DNA of 53,575 nucleotides from an uncultured Bacteroidales bacterium (GTDB lineage Bacteria > Bacteroidota > Bacteroidia > Bacteroidales > WCHB1-69). Positions 40,656-49,651 of the stretch are shown piece after piece. The notes beneath the pieces are model-generated. The model ran no database searches and was not told the DNA's origin. It saw only the letters and a list, made by a program, of their open reading frames with translations. Where the stretch lies: contig ONAB01000022.1 of assembly GCA_900315705.1 (NCBI GenBank), positions 1 to 53,575 of the forward strand. Reading direction: 5' to 3'. The translations under genes were made by a program, and so were the position numbers. The first letter of the stretch is position 1. The number at the start of each line of letters is the position of its first letter.

Positions 40656-41870
40656 ATGGCTGAAACGGGCAAACATATAGTTCTCGGCATCACGGGGGGC
40701 ATCGCGGCATACAAGTCGCTGACGCTCATTCGGTTGTTCAAGAGCCACGGCTACGAAGTCCGAGTGACGGCCACGCGCCACGCGTTGGAGTTCGTCACCC
40801 CGCTGACCATAGAGACGCTGTCGCAGAACAAGCTCTACAGCGAGTTGTTCGACCCGACGGAGCACCGTGACGTGCAGCACATCAGTATGGCCGACTGGGC
40901 CGACTGTGTGGTGGTGGCGCCGGCCACGGCCAACATCATCGGCAAGTACGCCCACGGCATTGCCGACGATGCGCTCTCCACGCTGCTCCTGGCAGCCCCG
41001 AAGCCCATCTTCATCGCCCCCGCGATGAACGACCGTATGTTCGCCGAGCCGACCGTGCAGCACAACATCGAGTTGTTGCGCCAAAAGGGCTGTCACATCA
41101 TTGACCCGCAAAGTGGATTCTTAGCCTGTGGCACCACCGGCACGGGCCGTATGGAGGAGCCGGAGAATATCTTCACCATAGTACATCAACACCTTCAAAC
41201 TCCGCAACTCCTGTCCGGCAAAAAAGTGATGATCACCGCCGGTCCCACCTACGAGCCCATCGACCCTGTGCGCTTCATCGGCAACCACTCTTCCGGACTG
41301 ATGGGGTTCTCCCTGGCGGAGGCCGCCGCCGAAGCGGGCGCTGACGTCACCCTCGTCACGGGCCCCACCCAGCTGGCCACCCGCCATCCGCGCATCACGC
41401 GTGTGGACGTGACCACCGCCCAACAGATGTTCGACCAGTGTATGGCCATCGCTGAGCAGCAGGACATTATGATAATGTCAGCCGCCGTGGCCGACTTCAC
41501 ACCCGAGCAGACCGCTCCGGAGAAAATCAAGAAGACCTCCGACCATCTCGACCTGCATCTGGTCAAGACCAAGGACATCCTCGCCACCATCGGGCAGCAG
41601 AAGCGCCCCGACCAATTCCTTGTCGGCTTCGCATTGGAAACCGAGAACGAAAAAGCCAACGCCCTCAAGAAACTGCATACTAAAAACGCGGACCTCATCG
41701 TTCTCAACTCGCTGCGCACCGAAGGTGCCGGCTTCAGAACACAAACCAACAAGGTGCTGATGATCACCCGCGATGAACAGACTTTCGAGAGCGAACTGAA
41801 GGACAAGAAGGAAATCGCGCGCGACATCATCCATCTGGTTTTCAATCTTACCCAAACACAATCGCATTAA
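40656..41870 (+). CDS. coaBC: Phosphopantothenoylcysteine decarboxylase / phosphopantothenate-cysteine ligase
   Basis: This 404-residue bifunctional enzyme makes two steps of coenzyme A synthesis. The N-terminal CoaC flavoprotein half shows LGITGGIAAYKSLTLIRLF, VVAPATANIIGKYAHGIADD and PAMNDRMF. The C-terminal CoaB half shows ITAGPTYEPIDPVRFIGNHSSGLMG, MSAAVADFTPE and the KIKK loop. It starts six bases after rpoZ. Confidence 0.95.
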   Translation: MAETGKHIVLGITGGIAAYKSLTLIRLFKSHGYEVRVTATRHALEFVTPLTIETLSQNKLYSELFDPTEHRDVQHISMADWADCVVVAPATANIIGKYAHGIADDALSTLLLAAPKPIFIAPAMNDRMFAEPTVQHNIELLRQKGCHIIDPQSGFLACGTTGTGRMEEPENIFTIVHQHLQTPQLLSGKKVMITAGPTYEPIDPVRFIGNHSSGLMGFSLAEAAAEAGADVTLVTGPTQLATRHPRITRVDVTTAQQMFDQCMAIAEQQDIMIMSAAVADFTPEQTAPEKIKKTSDHLDLHLVKTKDILATIGQQKRPDQFLVGFALETENEKANALKKLHTKNADLIVLNSLRTEGAGFRTQTNKVLMITRDEQTFESELKDKKEIARDIIHLVFNLTQTQSH

Positions 41871-41881
41871 CACAGCGCATT

Positions 41882-42790
41882 ATGATGAAAAGAATCCTGT
41901 TTCTGGTTATCGCCCTGTTCATTGGCGGCCTCTTGCACGCCCAGGACTTCCAATGCCAGGTCTCCGTCAACGCCCACGCGGTCACGGGCGGCTCCAACCA
42001 GCAACGCTACAATGACTTGCAGCAGAAACTGTACCAGTTCATCCACGACCGCAAGTGGTGCCAATACAATCTCAAGATGAACGAGCGCATCGAATGCGCC
42101 CTGCAAATCAATCTGACCAAAGTGTCGGGCGACGTGATGGAGGGCACAATGACCATCCTGCTGCAACGCCCTGTCTATAAGGCCAGCTACAAGACCACCC
42201 TGCTCAATTTCCAGGACAAGAACATCCAGTTTACCTACGCCGAGGGCGACCCGTTGGAGTATGCCGACAACCAGAACCTCAACCAGTTCACCTCGTTGAT
42301 CGCCTATTACCTCAACCTCTTCCTCGCCGTCGAGTTCGACAGTTTCTCGATGAACGGCGGTTCTCCCTATTTCTCCAACCTGCAATCCATTGTCAACCTG
42401 AACCAATCCGCCAAGGAGAAAGGATGGAGTGTGGCCGACAATGGTCAGAGCAACCGTTACTGGATTATGGAGAACTTCACCAACAGCACATACAGCAAGT
42501 TGCACGACTTCTATTACCAATATCATCGTTTGGGGCTGGACGTGATGAGCGAATCACCCGATGCCGGACGCGCCGTCATATTGGAGAGTCTCCGTCTGCT
42601 GCAACAAGTCAGCCAGCAGCGCTCCAACCTGGCCGCCGTGAAGATCATTGCCGCCACCAAGTGCGATGAAATCATCAACATCTTCAAGGAGGGTCTTCCC
42701 AGCGAGAAATCTCAGGTCATCAACCTGATGAAACAAATCGACCCCTCTAACGCCTCCCGCTACGACGCCATCAACTCCTCCTCCAAATAG
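41882..42790 (+). CDS. DUF4835 family exported protein
   Basis: This 302-residue protein has a signal peptide (ILFLVIALFIGGLLHAQ). The motif order after it matches DUF4835: QDFQCQVSVNA, FIHDRKWCQYNLKMNERIECALQINL, and NQFTSLIAYYLNLFLAVEFDSFS. The family is confined to Bacteroidota and nearly always lies between coaBC and recN, as here. It probably acts at the outer membrane, perhaps with BamD in the same operon, but its role is unknown. Confidence 0.85.
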   Translation: MMKRILFLVIALFIGGLLHAQDFQCQVSVNAHAVTGGSNQQRYNDLQQKLYQFIHDRKWCQYNLKMNERIECALQINLTKVSGDVMEGTMTILLQRPVYKASYKTTLLNFQDKNIQFTYAEGDPLEYADNQNLNQFTSLIAYYLNLFLAVEFDSFSMNGGSPYFSNLQSIVNLNQSAKEKGWSVADNGQSNRYWIMENFTNSTYSKLHDFYYQYHRLGLDVMSESPDAGRAVILESLRLLQQVSQQRSNLAAVKIIAATKCDEIINIFKEGLPSEKSQVINLMKQIDPSNASRYDAINSSSK

Positions 42791-42796
42791 CCCTGT

Positions 42797-44458
42797 ATGT
42801 TACGCGCGCTGCAGATAGAGAACTACGCGCTCATCCGTTCCTTAGAGATAGCGTTCGACAAGGGGTTCACCGTCATCACCGGCGAGACCGGCGCGGGCAA
42901 GTCCATTTTGATGGGCGCCTTGTCACTCATCCTCGGCAGCCGCGCCGAAACCGACGTGCTCCACGACAAGACACGCAAGTGCATTGTGGAGGGAGTCTTC
43001 GACATCGAAGGGTTATCACTCCAAGGCTTTTTCGAGGAAAACGACCTCGACTACCAGCCCTTGACCACGCTGCGCAGAGAAATCAACGAGCACGGCAAGT
43101 CGCGGGCGTTCATCAACGACACCCCGGTGAACCTGACCACGCTGCGCACTTTGGCATCCTCTCTTATCGACATCCATTCGCAGCACCAGAACCTGTTGCT
43201 GCTCGACTCGACTTTCCGGTTGGGCATTCTCGACCAATACGCCGACAACGCCTCCCTGCGCACCAACTACCATAACGCGCTTACCCATTATCTGCAAGTG
43301 GAGCAACAGCGCCAAGAGCTGAAAACGGCGTGTGCCGAAGCCGCCTTACGACAAGAGTACCTCCAATTCACCCTCGACGAACTCGACAAGGCCCAACTCC
43401 AATCCGACGAGCAGGAACAGATCGAGCAGTCCATCCGTCTGCTCAGCCACGCCGAAGAGATTAAAACACACTTGTACGCCGCCACCCAGCAGCTCTCGGA
43501 AAGCGAGCAGGGGAACGTACTTCAGGAGCTCAAGGCCATCCAGAGTGAATGCCAACCGTTGCACGGCCTCGGCCCTGACATCGACGACATCCTGCGCCGG
43601 CTTGACGAAGCCATCGTTGAGTTAGGGGACATCTCCTACGAAATCTCCCGCAAGGAGAGCGAGGTGGAAGTCAATCCCGCGGAGCTGGAGCGGCTCAACG
43701 AGCGCATCGACCTCATATACACTTTGCAGCACAAATACCAAGTGGACAGCGTATCCGGGCTATTGGAGTTGGCAGAGAAACTACGGCAAGAGCTCACGCA
43801 GCAATCCGACAACGAGGAGCGGCTGCACGAGTTGGAGCGTGAGAGCACGCAGGCGGAACAAGCCGCCCGCAACCTCGCAACCCAGCTCTCGAAAAGTCGG
43901 CAGAAGGCCATTCCGGCTTTCCAGAAGGAATTAGGGCAACGCCTGTCCCAGTTGGGTATGCCGGACAGCCGCATCGAGATTCGTCTGGAGCAGGACACGG
44001 AGATGCATCCTTCGGGCATCGACCGGATCAGCATTCTCTTCAGTGCCAACAAGGGCGTGGAGCCCGCCGATCTGAGCAAAGTCGCCTCCGGGGGCGAGAT
44101 GTCGCGCATTATGCTGGCGCTGAAGTCCATCATCACGGATTCAACACTGCTGCCCACTGTCATTTTCGACGAGATTGACACGGGCATTTCCGGCGAAACC
44201 GCCAACAAGGTGGCCGCGGTGATGCACGCGCTGTCGCTCCGCCACCAAGTGATCGCCATCACCCACCTGCCGCAGATTGCAGCCAAGGGCGACCAGCACT
44301 ACCGGGTGTTCAAGGAGAACCGTGGCGGGCAGGCCGTTACCGACCTGCAGCTACTGGAGGGTGACAGCCGTGTGGAGGCCCTGGCAGGGATGCTTGGCGG
44401 CGACCACATCACCGACACCGCGCGCGCCACGGCCCGCGAACTTTTGCATATACAATGA
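42797..44458 (+). CDS. recN: DNA repair protein RecN
   Basis: This 553-residue SMC-like ATPase has Walker A (VITGETGAGKSILMGAL), a long coiled-coil middle part rich in Glu/Gln/Arg, the ABC signature (VASGGEMSRIMLALK) and Walker B (PTVIFDEIDTGISGE), followed by HQVIAITHLPQIAAKGDQHY. It helps repair double-strand breaks by homologous recombination. Length is normal for the family. It starts six bases after the DUF4835 gene. Confidence 0.95.
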   Translation: MLRALQIENYALIRSLEIAFDKGFTVITGETGAGKSILMGALSLILGSRAETDVLHDKTRKCIVEGVFDIEGLSLQGFFEENDLDYQPLTTLRREINEHGKSRAFINDTPVNLTTLRTLASSLIDIHSQHQNLLLLDSTFRLGILDQYADNASLRTNYHNALTHYLQVEQQRQELKTACAEAALRQEYLQFTLDELDKAQLQSDEQEQIEQSIRLLSHAEEIKTHLYAATQQLSESEQGNVLQELKAIQSECQPLHGLGPDIDDILRRLDEAIVELGDISYEISRKESEVEVNPAELERLNERIDLIYTLQHKYQVDSVSGLLELAEKLRQELTQQSDNEERLHELERESTQAEQAARNLATQLSKSRQKAIPAFQKELGQRLSQLGMPDSRIEIRLEQDTEMHPSGIDRISILFSANKGVEPADLSKVASGGEMSRIMLALKSIITDSTLLPTVIFDEIDTGISGETANKVAAVMHALSLRHQVIAITHLPQIAAKGDQHYRVFKENRGGQAVTDLQLLEGDSRVEALAGMLGGDHITDTARATARELLHIQ

Positions 44459-44490
44459 TTATTTGATACACCTCATAAAAAAACATCACG

Positions 44491-45174
44491 ATGAAACATT
44501 TCGCCATACTTCTTCTCACCGGCCTTCTGCTTGCCAGCGCCCCTGCCGCACAGGCACAGCGCAACAAAATCCAGCAACAAAGCAAATTCATCTTTATGAG
44601 CTCCCTGAGCTATGCCGGTGGCGTCGGCGACATCCGTCTGGCCAGTTACGACTGCCACGACCTCATCCTGCCGCCGAAACTCGAAGACGAGGACCTGCTC
44701 AAAACCGTCCGCAACAAGAACTTCAACATCCAGGTGCACCAACTCTTCGCCTACCAGTTCAACAACTTCTTCTATATGGGCATCGGCACGGGCATCGACT
44801 TTTGGAACCGCACGGCTTTTGTGCCGCTCTACCTTAACTTCAGCGTCAATATGATGCAGACCAAGGTGGCCCCGATGGCCTTTATCAACCTGGGCTGGGG
44901 ATTCAAGTGGTACATCTCCTCGCGCCCCGACATCGTGAACCGTGTGATTCACGGCAGCAACTGGGGCCCGATGGGCGAAGGGGGACTCGGCATTCGCATC
45001 CAGCTCACCGACAAGGTGGGGCTGATGTTGGCCGGCACCTACAAAGTGCAGTACTCCAAAATCCGCTACACCATCCCTGTGGAGAACGAGACCGACTACT
45101 CCGCCGACTTCGCCAACAGCATCCAGCCTGCCATCTACCATTTCGCCGGTTTCAAAGTGGGCGTCATTTACTAA
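44491..45174 (+). CDS. Small outer-membrane beta-barrel protein
   Basis: This 227-residue protein has a signal peptide (HFAILLLTGLLLASAPAAQAQ) and alternating hydrophobic strands such as NNFFYMGIGTGIDFWNRTAFVPLYLNF and VAPMAFINLGWGFKW, ending in a terminal aromatic (FKVGVIY). This matches the outer-membrane beta-barrel (OMP_b-brl) class, likely eight to ten strands. No specific function is recognised. It lies between recN and xseB in the same direction. Confidence 0.7.
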   Translation: MKHFAILLLTGLLLASAPAAQAQRNKIQQQSKFIFMSSLSYAGGVGDIRLASYDCHDLILPPKLEDEDLLKTVRNKNFNIQVHQLFAYQFNNFFYMGIGTGIDFWNRTAFVPLYLNFSVNMMQTKVAPMAFINLGWGFKWYISSRPDIVNRVIHGSNWGPMGEGGLGIRIQLTDKVGLMLAGTYKVQYSKIRYTIPVENETDYSADFANSIQPAIYHFAGFKVGVIY

Positions 45175-45191
45175 TAACAGAAGCAAGCACT

Positions 45192-45386
45192 ATGAAAGAG
45201 AACCCTACCTATACCGAAGCATTCGAGCAACTGCAGCAGATTGTCAAGCAGATGGAGGACGCCGACATCTCCGTGGACGATTTGGCGGACAACATCAAGA
45301 AGGCCACCAAGCTCATCAAGATTTGCAAGGACAAACTCACCAAGACCGAGGAGGAAGTCAACAAAACCATCGCCGAACTCTCGTGA
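45192..45386 (+). CDS. xseB: Exodeoxyribonuclease VII small subunit
   Basis: This 64-residue protein has the XseB pattern YTEAFEQLQQIVKQMEDADISVDDLADNIKKATKLIKICKDKL, an all-helical subunit. It joins XseA to degrade single-stranded DNA. The xseA gene is not in the window. The start ATG 45192 follows the barrel gene by 17 bases. Confidence 0.9.
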   Translation: MKENPTYTEAFEQLQQIVKQMEDADISVDDLADNIKKATKLIKICKDKLTKTEEEVNKTIAELS

Positions 45387-45387
45387 A

Positions 45388-46038
45388 ATGTCCACTTTCG
45401 AGCTTATCGACCACGACATAGAATCCTATTGCGAGGAGCACAGCTCGCCCGAAAGCGACCTGCTTTACCGGCTCAACCGCCAGACACATCTGGAGACCAT
45501 CAATCCGAGGATGCTGTCGGAGCAGTTGCAGGGGTTGTTCCTGACCTTTGTGTCGAAGATGCTGCGTCCCCGGAACGTGGTGGAGGTGGGCACCTTCACC
45601 GGCTACTCCGCACTTTGCCTGGCCGAGGGACTGGCCGAGGGCGGGGTCCTGCACACCATCGAGCACAACGTGGAGTATGAGGACCGCATCCGCGACTACT
45701 TCAGCCAGTCGCCCTACGGGAGAAACATCGTGCTGCACATCGGCGACGCGCAACAGGTCATCCCGGAATTGGACACAGTGTGGGACCTGGCCTTCATTGA
45801 CGCGGAGAAGGAGGATTACGAGGCCTTCTACGAATTGCTGCTGCCGCGCACCCGACGGGGAGGATTCATCCTGGTGGACAACACCCTGTGGAACGGGAAA
45901 GTCGTGGGCGAGGTGGCACACAACGACCGCGACACGCACGCCATCGCGCAGTTCAACGACAGAGTGCAGCGTGACAAACGGGTAAGGAACCTGCTGTTGC
46001 CTTTCCGCGACGGCATAATGATGATTGAAAAACTATAG
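45388..46038 (+). CDS. O-methyltransferase (class I SAM-dependent)
   Basis: This 216-residue enzyme shows the methyltransferase_3 (COMT-like) pattern: VVEVGTFTGYSALCLAEGLAEGG for SAM binding, HIGDAQQVIPEL, AFIDAEKEDYEAFYELLLP and ILVDNTLWNGKVV. These need a divalent cation and methylate small catechol-like hydroxyls; the bacterial substrate is not known. It starts one base after the xseB stop and is followed three bases later by trmD. Confidence 0.88.
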   Translation: MSTFELIDHDIESYCEEHSSPESDLLYRLNRQTHLETINPRMLSEQLQGLFLTFVSKMLRPRNVVEVGTFTGYSALCLAEGLAEGGVLHTIEHNVEYEDRIRDYFSQSPYGRNIVLHIGDAQQVIPELDTVWDLAFIDAEKEDYEAFYELLLPRTRRGGFILVDNTLWNGKVVGEVAHNDRDTHAIAQFNDRVQRDKRVRNLLLPFRDGIMMIEKL

Positions 46039-46041
46039 ACT

Positions 46042-46722
46042 ATGCGCATAGACATTCTCACCTTGTTTCCCGATATGTTCCGCGGGGCTTTTGAAAACTC
46101 CATCCTGAAGCGGGCTGTGGCCAAGCAGCTGTTGGAGTTGCACACGCACGACATCCGCGCCTACACCACCGACAAGCATCACAAGACCGACGACTATCCG
46201 TTCGGCGGCGAGGCCGGGATGGTGATGATGATAGAGCCCATCGCCCGCTGCATCGAGCTGTTGCAGAGCGAGCGCACCTACGACGGCATCTACCTGATGG
46301 CCCCCGACGGGAAGCCTTTCGTGCAGAGCAAGGCCAACGAGATGTCGCTGTTGAACAACATCATCCTGTTGTGCGGCCACTACAAGGGCGTGGACGAGCG
46401 CGTGCGCGAGCTTTACGTGACCGAGGACATCAGCATCGGCGACTACGTGCTCTCCGGCGGCGAACTGGCCGCGATGGTGGTCACCGACGCCGTGGCGCGC
46501 GTCATCCCCGGTGTCATCGGCGACGGCACCTCCGCACTCTCCGACTCGTTCCAGGACGGCCTGCTCTCCCCGCCCGTCTATACCCGCCCCGCCGATTTCC
46601 GCGGCCATCGTGTGCCCGATGTGCTCCTCTCCGGCAACGAGAAACTTATCAAAGAGTGGAAGTTTGAACAACAAATGATACGCACCAAAGAAAGAAGACC
46701 TGACCTGCTACAAGACCTGTAA
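46042..46722 (+). CDS. trmD: tRNA (guanine-N1)-methyltransferase
   Basis: This 226-residue protein methylates G37 of tRNAs with G36 and protects the reading frame. The trefoil-knot SPOUT motifs are visible: [51 protein letters not shown] and [28 protein letters not shown]. The stop overlaps the next start by one base. Confidence 0.95.
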   Translation: MRIDILTLFPDMFRGAFENSILKRAVAKQLLELHTHDIRAYTTDKHHKTDDYPFGGEAGMVMMIEPIARCIELLQSERTYDGIYLMAPDGKPFVQSKANEMSLLNNIILLCGHYKGVDERVRELYVTEDISIGDYVLSGGELAAMVVTDAVARVIPGVIGDGTSALSDSFQDGLLSPPVYTRPADFRGHRVPDVLLSGNEKLIKEWKFEQQMIRTKERRPDLLQDL

Positions 46723-47987
46723 TGATGGATTTCCGGAAAGAGTTGGTTTCTGACAACTGGCATTTCAACATCCTGTTCGCCCTGTTGATGCTCGCATTGG
46801 TATCCCTGCCGATCACCAACTGGCTGATGCTGCCCATCGCCATCGCGATGCTCGTCAATTGGGTGTCGGAGTGGAACTGGAGGGAAAAGTGGGAGAATGT
46901 AAAGGCCCACCGGGCTGTTCCCGCGCTCTTCATCTTTACCGCCATCTATCTAATATCCCTTTACGGACTGCTGATATCTGCTAACAAAAGCGCCGCCCTC
47001 CCCGCCTTCGACTGCGGGTTGTGGCTGCTGGTCGCCCCGTTGGTCATATTCTCCTACAAGCCAGAGCACTTCACCGCCACACGCCGCAAGGCGCTCTTCA
47101 CCGCCTTCATTGCCGGGTGCGTGCTGCACTGCGTTCTCATCCTCCCGTTCGGATGCTACCGTTCCCTCTACAGCGGCGAGAGCAAATATATGTACTACAT
47201 ATTCCTCTCCGTCTTCAAGCACCCCTCCTATGTGGCAATGTATATGACCTTTGCCCTGCTCTTGCTGCTCAAGTACACCAAAAGCGACTGGCGCACTATG
47301 AAGACCTGGGCACGGATTCTCGTTCTGGGTGCGATGGGCCTGCTCTTCCTCACCATCATCCTGTTGCAATCCAAGGCCGGACTGGCGTGTCTGTTTCTGA
47401 TAACCTTCATCTGGATTGTATATTACTTTGCGATACGCCGGCATCATCCAGTGATCAGCATCATTATCCTGGCCGGCATCGTGGCCGGCATCATCGGGGT
47501 TTACCAGTCGGGCATCATCCGCAACAACCGTGCGATGGACTCCATCGAGCAGATGAAGGAGCGGAAGGAGCAACCATACGGCAAGGGCAGCAGCGAGGTG
47601 CGCATCACCCTGTGGAAATCCGCCAGCGAAGTGGCACGGGAGTCGCAGCCCTGGGGCACGGGCACTGGCGACGCCCTCGAGGACCTGAAGCTGCACGCCC
47701 TTGAGAAGAACTACAGCAATCTGCTTGAGCACAACTACAACGCCCATTGCCAGTACATTCAGGCGCTAATCGAAACGGGCATCATCGGGCTGATGATTTT
47801 GCTCGCCTACTGCCTATATCCCCTCTATTACAGCGTCCGCAAAAAGAACATCCTCTATTTCTCGTTCGCTCTGCTGGTCATCCTGAACATCGCGGTGGAG
47901 TGTATGTTCCACACCCGTTCCGGCGCCGACTTCATCGCCTTGATGAACGTGCTGATGTTCATTGAAGCAGGAAGAGTTGAGAGTTGA
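46722..47987 (+). CDS. O-antigen ligase / polymerase family membrane protein
   Basis: This 421-residue protein has about eleven hydrophobic helices and the Wzy_C-type large periplasmic loop near the C-terminus (WGTGTGDALEDLKLHALEK, then LEHNYNAHCQYIQALIETGIIGL) with the conserved histidine region. Such proteins ligate O-antigen to lipid A-core or polymerise glycan repeats. No lipopolysaccharide gene cluster is nearby. The stop codon lies inside a heptamer array, so the C-terminus (EAGRVES) is partly repeat-derived. Confidence 0.85.
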   Translation: MMDFRKELVSDNWHFNILFALLMLALVSLPITNWLMLPIAIAMLVNWVSEWNWREKWENVKAHRAVPALFIFTAIYLISLYGLLISANKSAALPAFDCGLWLLVAPLVIFSYKPEHFTATRRKALFTAFIAGCVLHCVLILPFGCYRSLYSGESKYMYYIFLSVFKHPSYVAMYMTFALLLLLKYTKSDWRTMKTWARILVLGAMGLLFLTIILLQSKAGLACLFLITFIWIVYYFAIRRHHPVISIIILAGIVAGIIGVYQSGIIRNNRAMDSIEQMKERKEQPYGKGSSEVRITLWKSASEVARESQPWGTGTGDALEDLKLHALEKNYSNLLEHNYNAHCQYIQALIETGIIGLMILLAYCLYPLYYSVRKKNILYFSFALLVILNIAVECMFHTRSGADFIALMNVLMFIEAGRVES

Positions 47988-48007
47988 GAATTGAGAATTG
48001 AGAGTTG
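47973..48007. repeat. Heptamer tandem array (AGAGTTG x5)
   Basis: Five adjacent units: AGAGTTG, AGAGTTG, AGAATTG, AGAATTG, AGAGTTG. They overlap the stop codon of the O-antigen ligase gene and run into repeat copy A. Confidence 0.8.
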
Positions 48008-48262
48008 TTTAGCGTTGTCAGATTGTGGCGACGTTGTTGTAAGAGCGATGTGCACATTGCCTCCGCAACGTGGCATTGTGGCGGAAGCGTGACGCGCGCC
48101 AAGATGTTGGTTGTTGCGCCCCTTATCCCCGTTAGGGGATGCATATCTGTAGCCGATGGCGTTCCCCCACGTGTTCCCACATCCCCGTAGGGGATGCACA
48201 GGACGATATGGTCGGCAGCGGTTCATCGGCAGTGGTTTTGGAGGTGGCGAAAATACGATAAT
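48001..48262. repeat. Interspersed repeat copy A (paired hairpins)
   Basis: This is one of two direct copies of a repeat; copy B is at 50945-51165. Shared segments include AGAGTTGTT, GTGACGCGCGCCAA, ATGTTGGTTG and GGTTCATC. Two small hairpins occur: ATCCCCGTTAGGGGAT at 48125-48140 and ATCCCCGTAGGGGAT at 48181-48195. On the minus strand it has a -7-like TATTTTCG (48248-48255) and an ATG at 48226 starting a short frame MNRCRPYRP. It lies directly after the first RHS cassette. It could be a palindromic (REP-like) or MITE-like element. Confidence 0.72.
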
Positions 48263-48272
48263 TTTCCGTCTG

Positions 48273-48788
48273 TCAAATCTTCACACGTCTTTTGCCTTTT
48301 CTGTTTTTTTTAATAACATTATCTCTTTCCCCTTTCACCTTCACATACAAAGGATGCTCTCGAATGTATTTTTTGTATTCTTCTTTGCTCTGAAAATCAT
48401 CAGTAAAACACAAACCATAAATATCGTCAGTCAAAAAAATATCACATTCATATTCAACTTCGTTGAGTATAACATTGTTGTTGCCTGGCCAACCATAACT
48501 CCAATCACAAGGCATAGCCATATATGGATTCATGGAATTCAAACTGCATAACGATACATTAATGCTATCCCTGACAAACACATTACAACAATCATTTTCC
48601 ACTTTTCTTGTAACAATTTTAAACTTTTTACTATCATTATAAGCATATATTATCATATAATCGTTTGTAGAATCAATTTTCTCAACAATCAACTCATATT
48701 GAATACTTTCACAATCATCAGGTATTTGTGCAAAACCATTGCTGAAAATTGAAAACAGAAAAAATATCACAACAATTTTTTTCATCAT
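48273..48788 (-). CDS. Exported candidate immunity protein of RHS cassette 1
   Basis: This 171-residue protein has a signal peptide (KKIVVIFFLFSIFSNGFAQ) and an AT-rich, poorly conserved mature part with several cysteines (NDCCNVFVRD, CDWSYGW). It starts seven bases after the RHS cassette 1 stop on the same strand, the position of an immunity gene. No family is recognised. Export suggests the paired toxin acts outside the cytoplasm. A role as immunity protein is inference from position and from the two parallel pairs. Confidence 0.6.
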   Translation of the reverse strand: MMKKIVVIFFLFSIFSNGFAQIPDDCESIQYELIVEKIDSTNDYMIIYAYNDSKKFKIVTRKVENDCCNVFVRDSINVSLCSLNSMNPYMAMPCDWSYGWPGNNNVILNEVEYECDIFLTDDIYGLCFTDDFQSKEEYKKYIREHPLYVKVKGERDNVIKKNRKGKRRVKI

Positions 48789-48795
48789 TCTTCTA

Positions 48796-49530
48796 TCAAT
48801 ATACTTTTGTCGTCTTTAAATTCTTTTCGTTAACTCCATATTTAGCATTCCAATCTATCCATTTTGCACTATCACAGTCGGTCGGGTTATCTTGTGCATC
48901 ATAACAATATCGGTTAATTGGTCCAGATTGAGGTATAGCACCACTATGTGCTCTTCTATACAATGGGTTGCTGGATCCAATTGCTGAAGAAATAACATTT
49001 TCCGACATTGCAATCTTTGCCCCTTTGTATGCTTCTGTGATTTCATGCAGACTTGTTCTGCCGGGTAATCCATAAAATTCATCCATATCTTTTAATTCAG
49101 ATGGAATCACCGTTTGCTTAGCTACAGAAAACTGATTAATCCATACACCATCTATTGTTTCACCATACAGTTCATTTCCACCAAAGGCACCACCAAACAT
49201 ATATTCAGAATCAGTTCCTTTTTTATTGTTTATGGCATTTATCTCAACTTTTACGGATATGTCATTAACAGCATCCAAAAACAATTGCCCTTCTTTTGAG
49301 ACAGGGCCTTTACCTCTATATTTTGCGCTTAATATCCCATTATTATCTATTTTAACAGAAATACCGAACTCTTTTGCGCCTTTCCTTACTTCTTTAAAAA
49401 AATCTTTTGAAGCCTCACCACTAATAATGACCTCTTCCCCATTCGGATCCACCAACTTCACCGGATTATCAGCGCAATACGTGTAAGGTGATAACGATGG
49501 ATATTTTGCACTCATCGGGTCAACACTCAA
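48796..49530 (-). CDS. RHS cassette 1: RHS-core end plus LHEITEA toxin-like domain
   Basis: The 244-codon frame begins at the end of an RHS core (SVDPMSAKYPSLSPYTYCADNPVKLVDPNGEE), then a C-terminal domain of about 210 residues. That domain has GGAFGG, the motif SLHEITEAY (about residues 160-168) and HSGAIPQ. The same order, with MLHEVTEAF and HNQASPQP, occurs in cassette 3, so they are paralogous. The HE pair plus the later histidine may form a metal site. No ATG precedes the core; only a TTG is available, and the upstream core is deleted and out of frame (49531-49561). It may be a silent donor cassette rather than an expressed gene. Confidence 0.65.
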   Translation of the reverse strand: MSVDPMSAKYPSLSPYTYCADNPVKLVDPNGEEVIISGEASKDFFKEVRKGAKEFGISVKIDNNGILSAKYRGKGPVSKEGQLFLDAVNDISVKVEINAINNKKGTDSEYMFGGAFGGNELYGETIDGVWINQFSVAKQTVIPSELKDMDEFYGLPGRTSLHEITEAYKGAKIAMSENVISSAIGSSNPLYRRAHSGAIPQSGPINRYCYDAQDNPTDCDSAKWIDWNAKYGVNEKNLKTTKVY

Positions 49531-49561
49531 CCAGGTTCTTTTGCGGAGAAGGTGTGAAGGG
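49531..49561 (-). pseudogene. Deleted, frame-shifted RHS core junction
   Basis: Just upstream of cassette 1 on the minus strand the frame reads HTFSAKE, as in cassettes 2 and 3, but is followed directly by WLSVDPM in another frame. The 20 or so residues between these motifs in the other cassettes (ETGLSYFGSRYYSSDL) are missing, and the frame shifts at the join. Confidence 0.65.
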
Positions 49562-49568
49562 CGGCCTG

Positions 49569-49596
49569 TGATCGGTGAGCGGTGAACAATGAACCG
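49569..49596. repeat. Degenerate heptamer array (TGANCRR x4)
   Basis: Four adjacent 7-base units: TGATCGG, TGAGCGG, TGAACAA, TGAACCG. It lies directly upstream of the damaged core of RHS cassette 1. Confidence 0.55.
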
Positions 49597-49651
49597 ACTG
49601 TGGTAGGACGATATGTGGGATTGGGGGCAGGCATAATAATTTTCAATTGAT

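Noticed and set aside
47973-48007. Possible CRISPR-like or recombination repeat
   Set aside because: The units are only 7 bases and adjacent with no spacers, so this is a tandem microsatellite, not CRISPR.
47855-48226. Minus-strand frame MNRCRPYRP... of 123 codons
   Set aside because: It is encoded by repeat copy A and runs into the O-antigen ligase gene; I treat it as part of the repeat and not as an independent gene.
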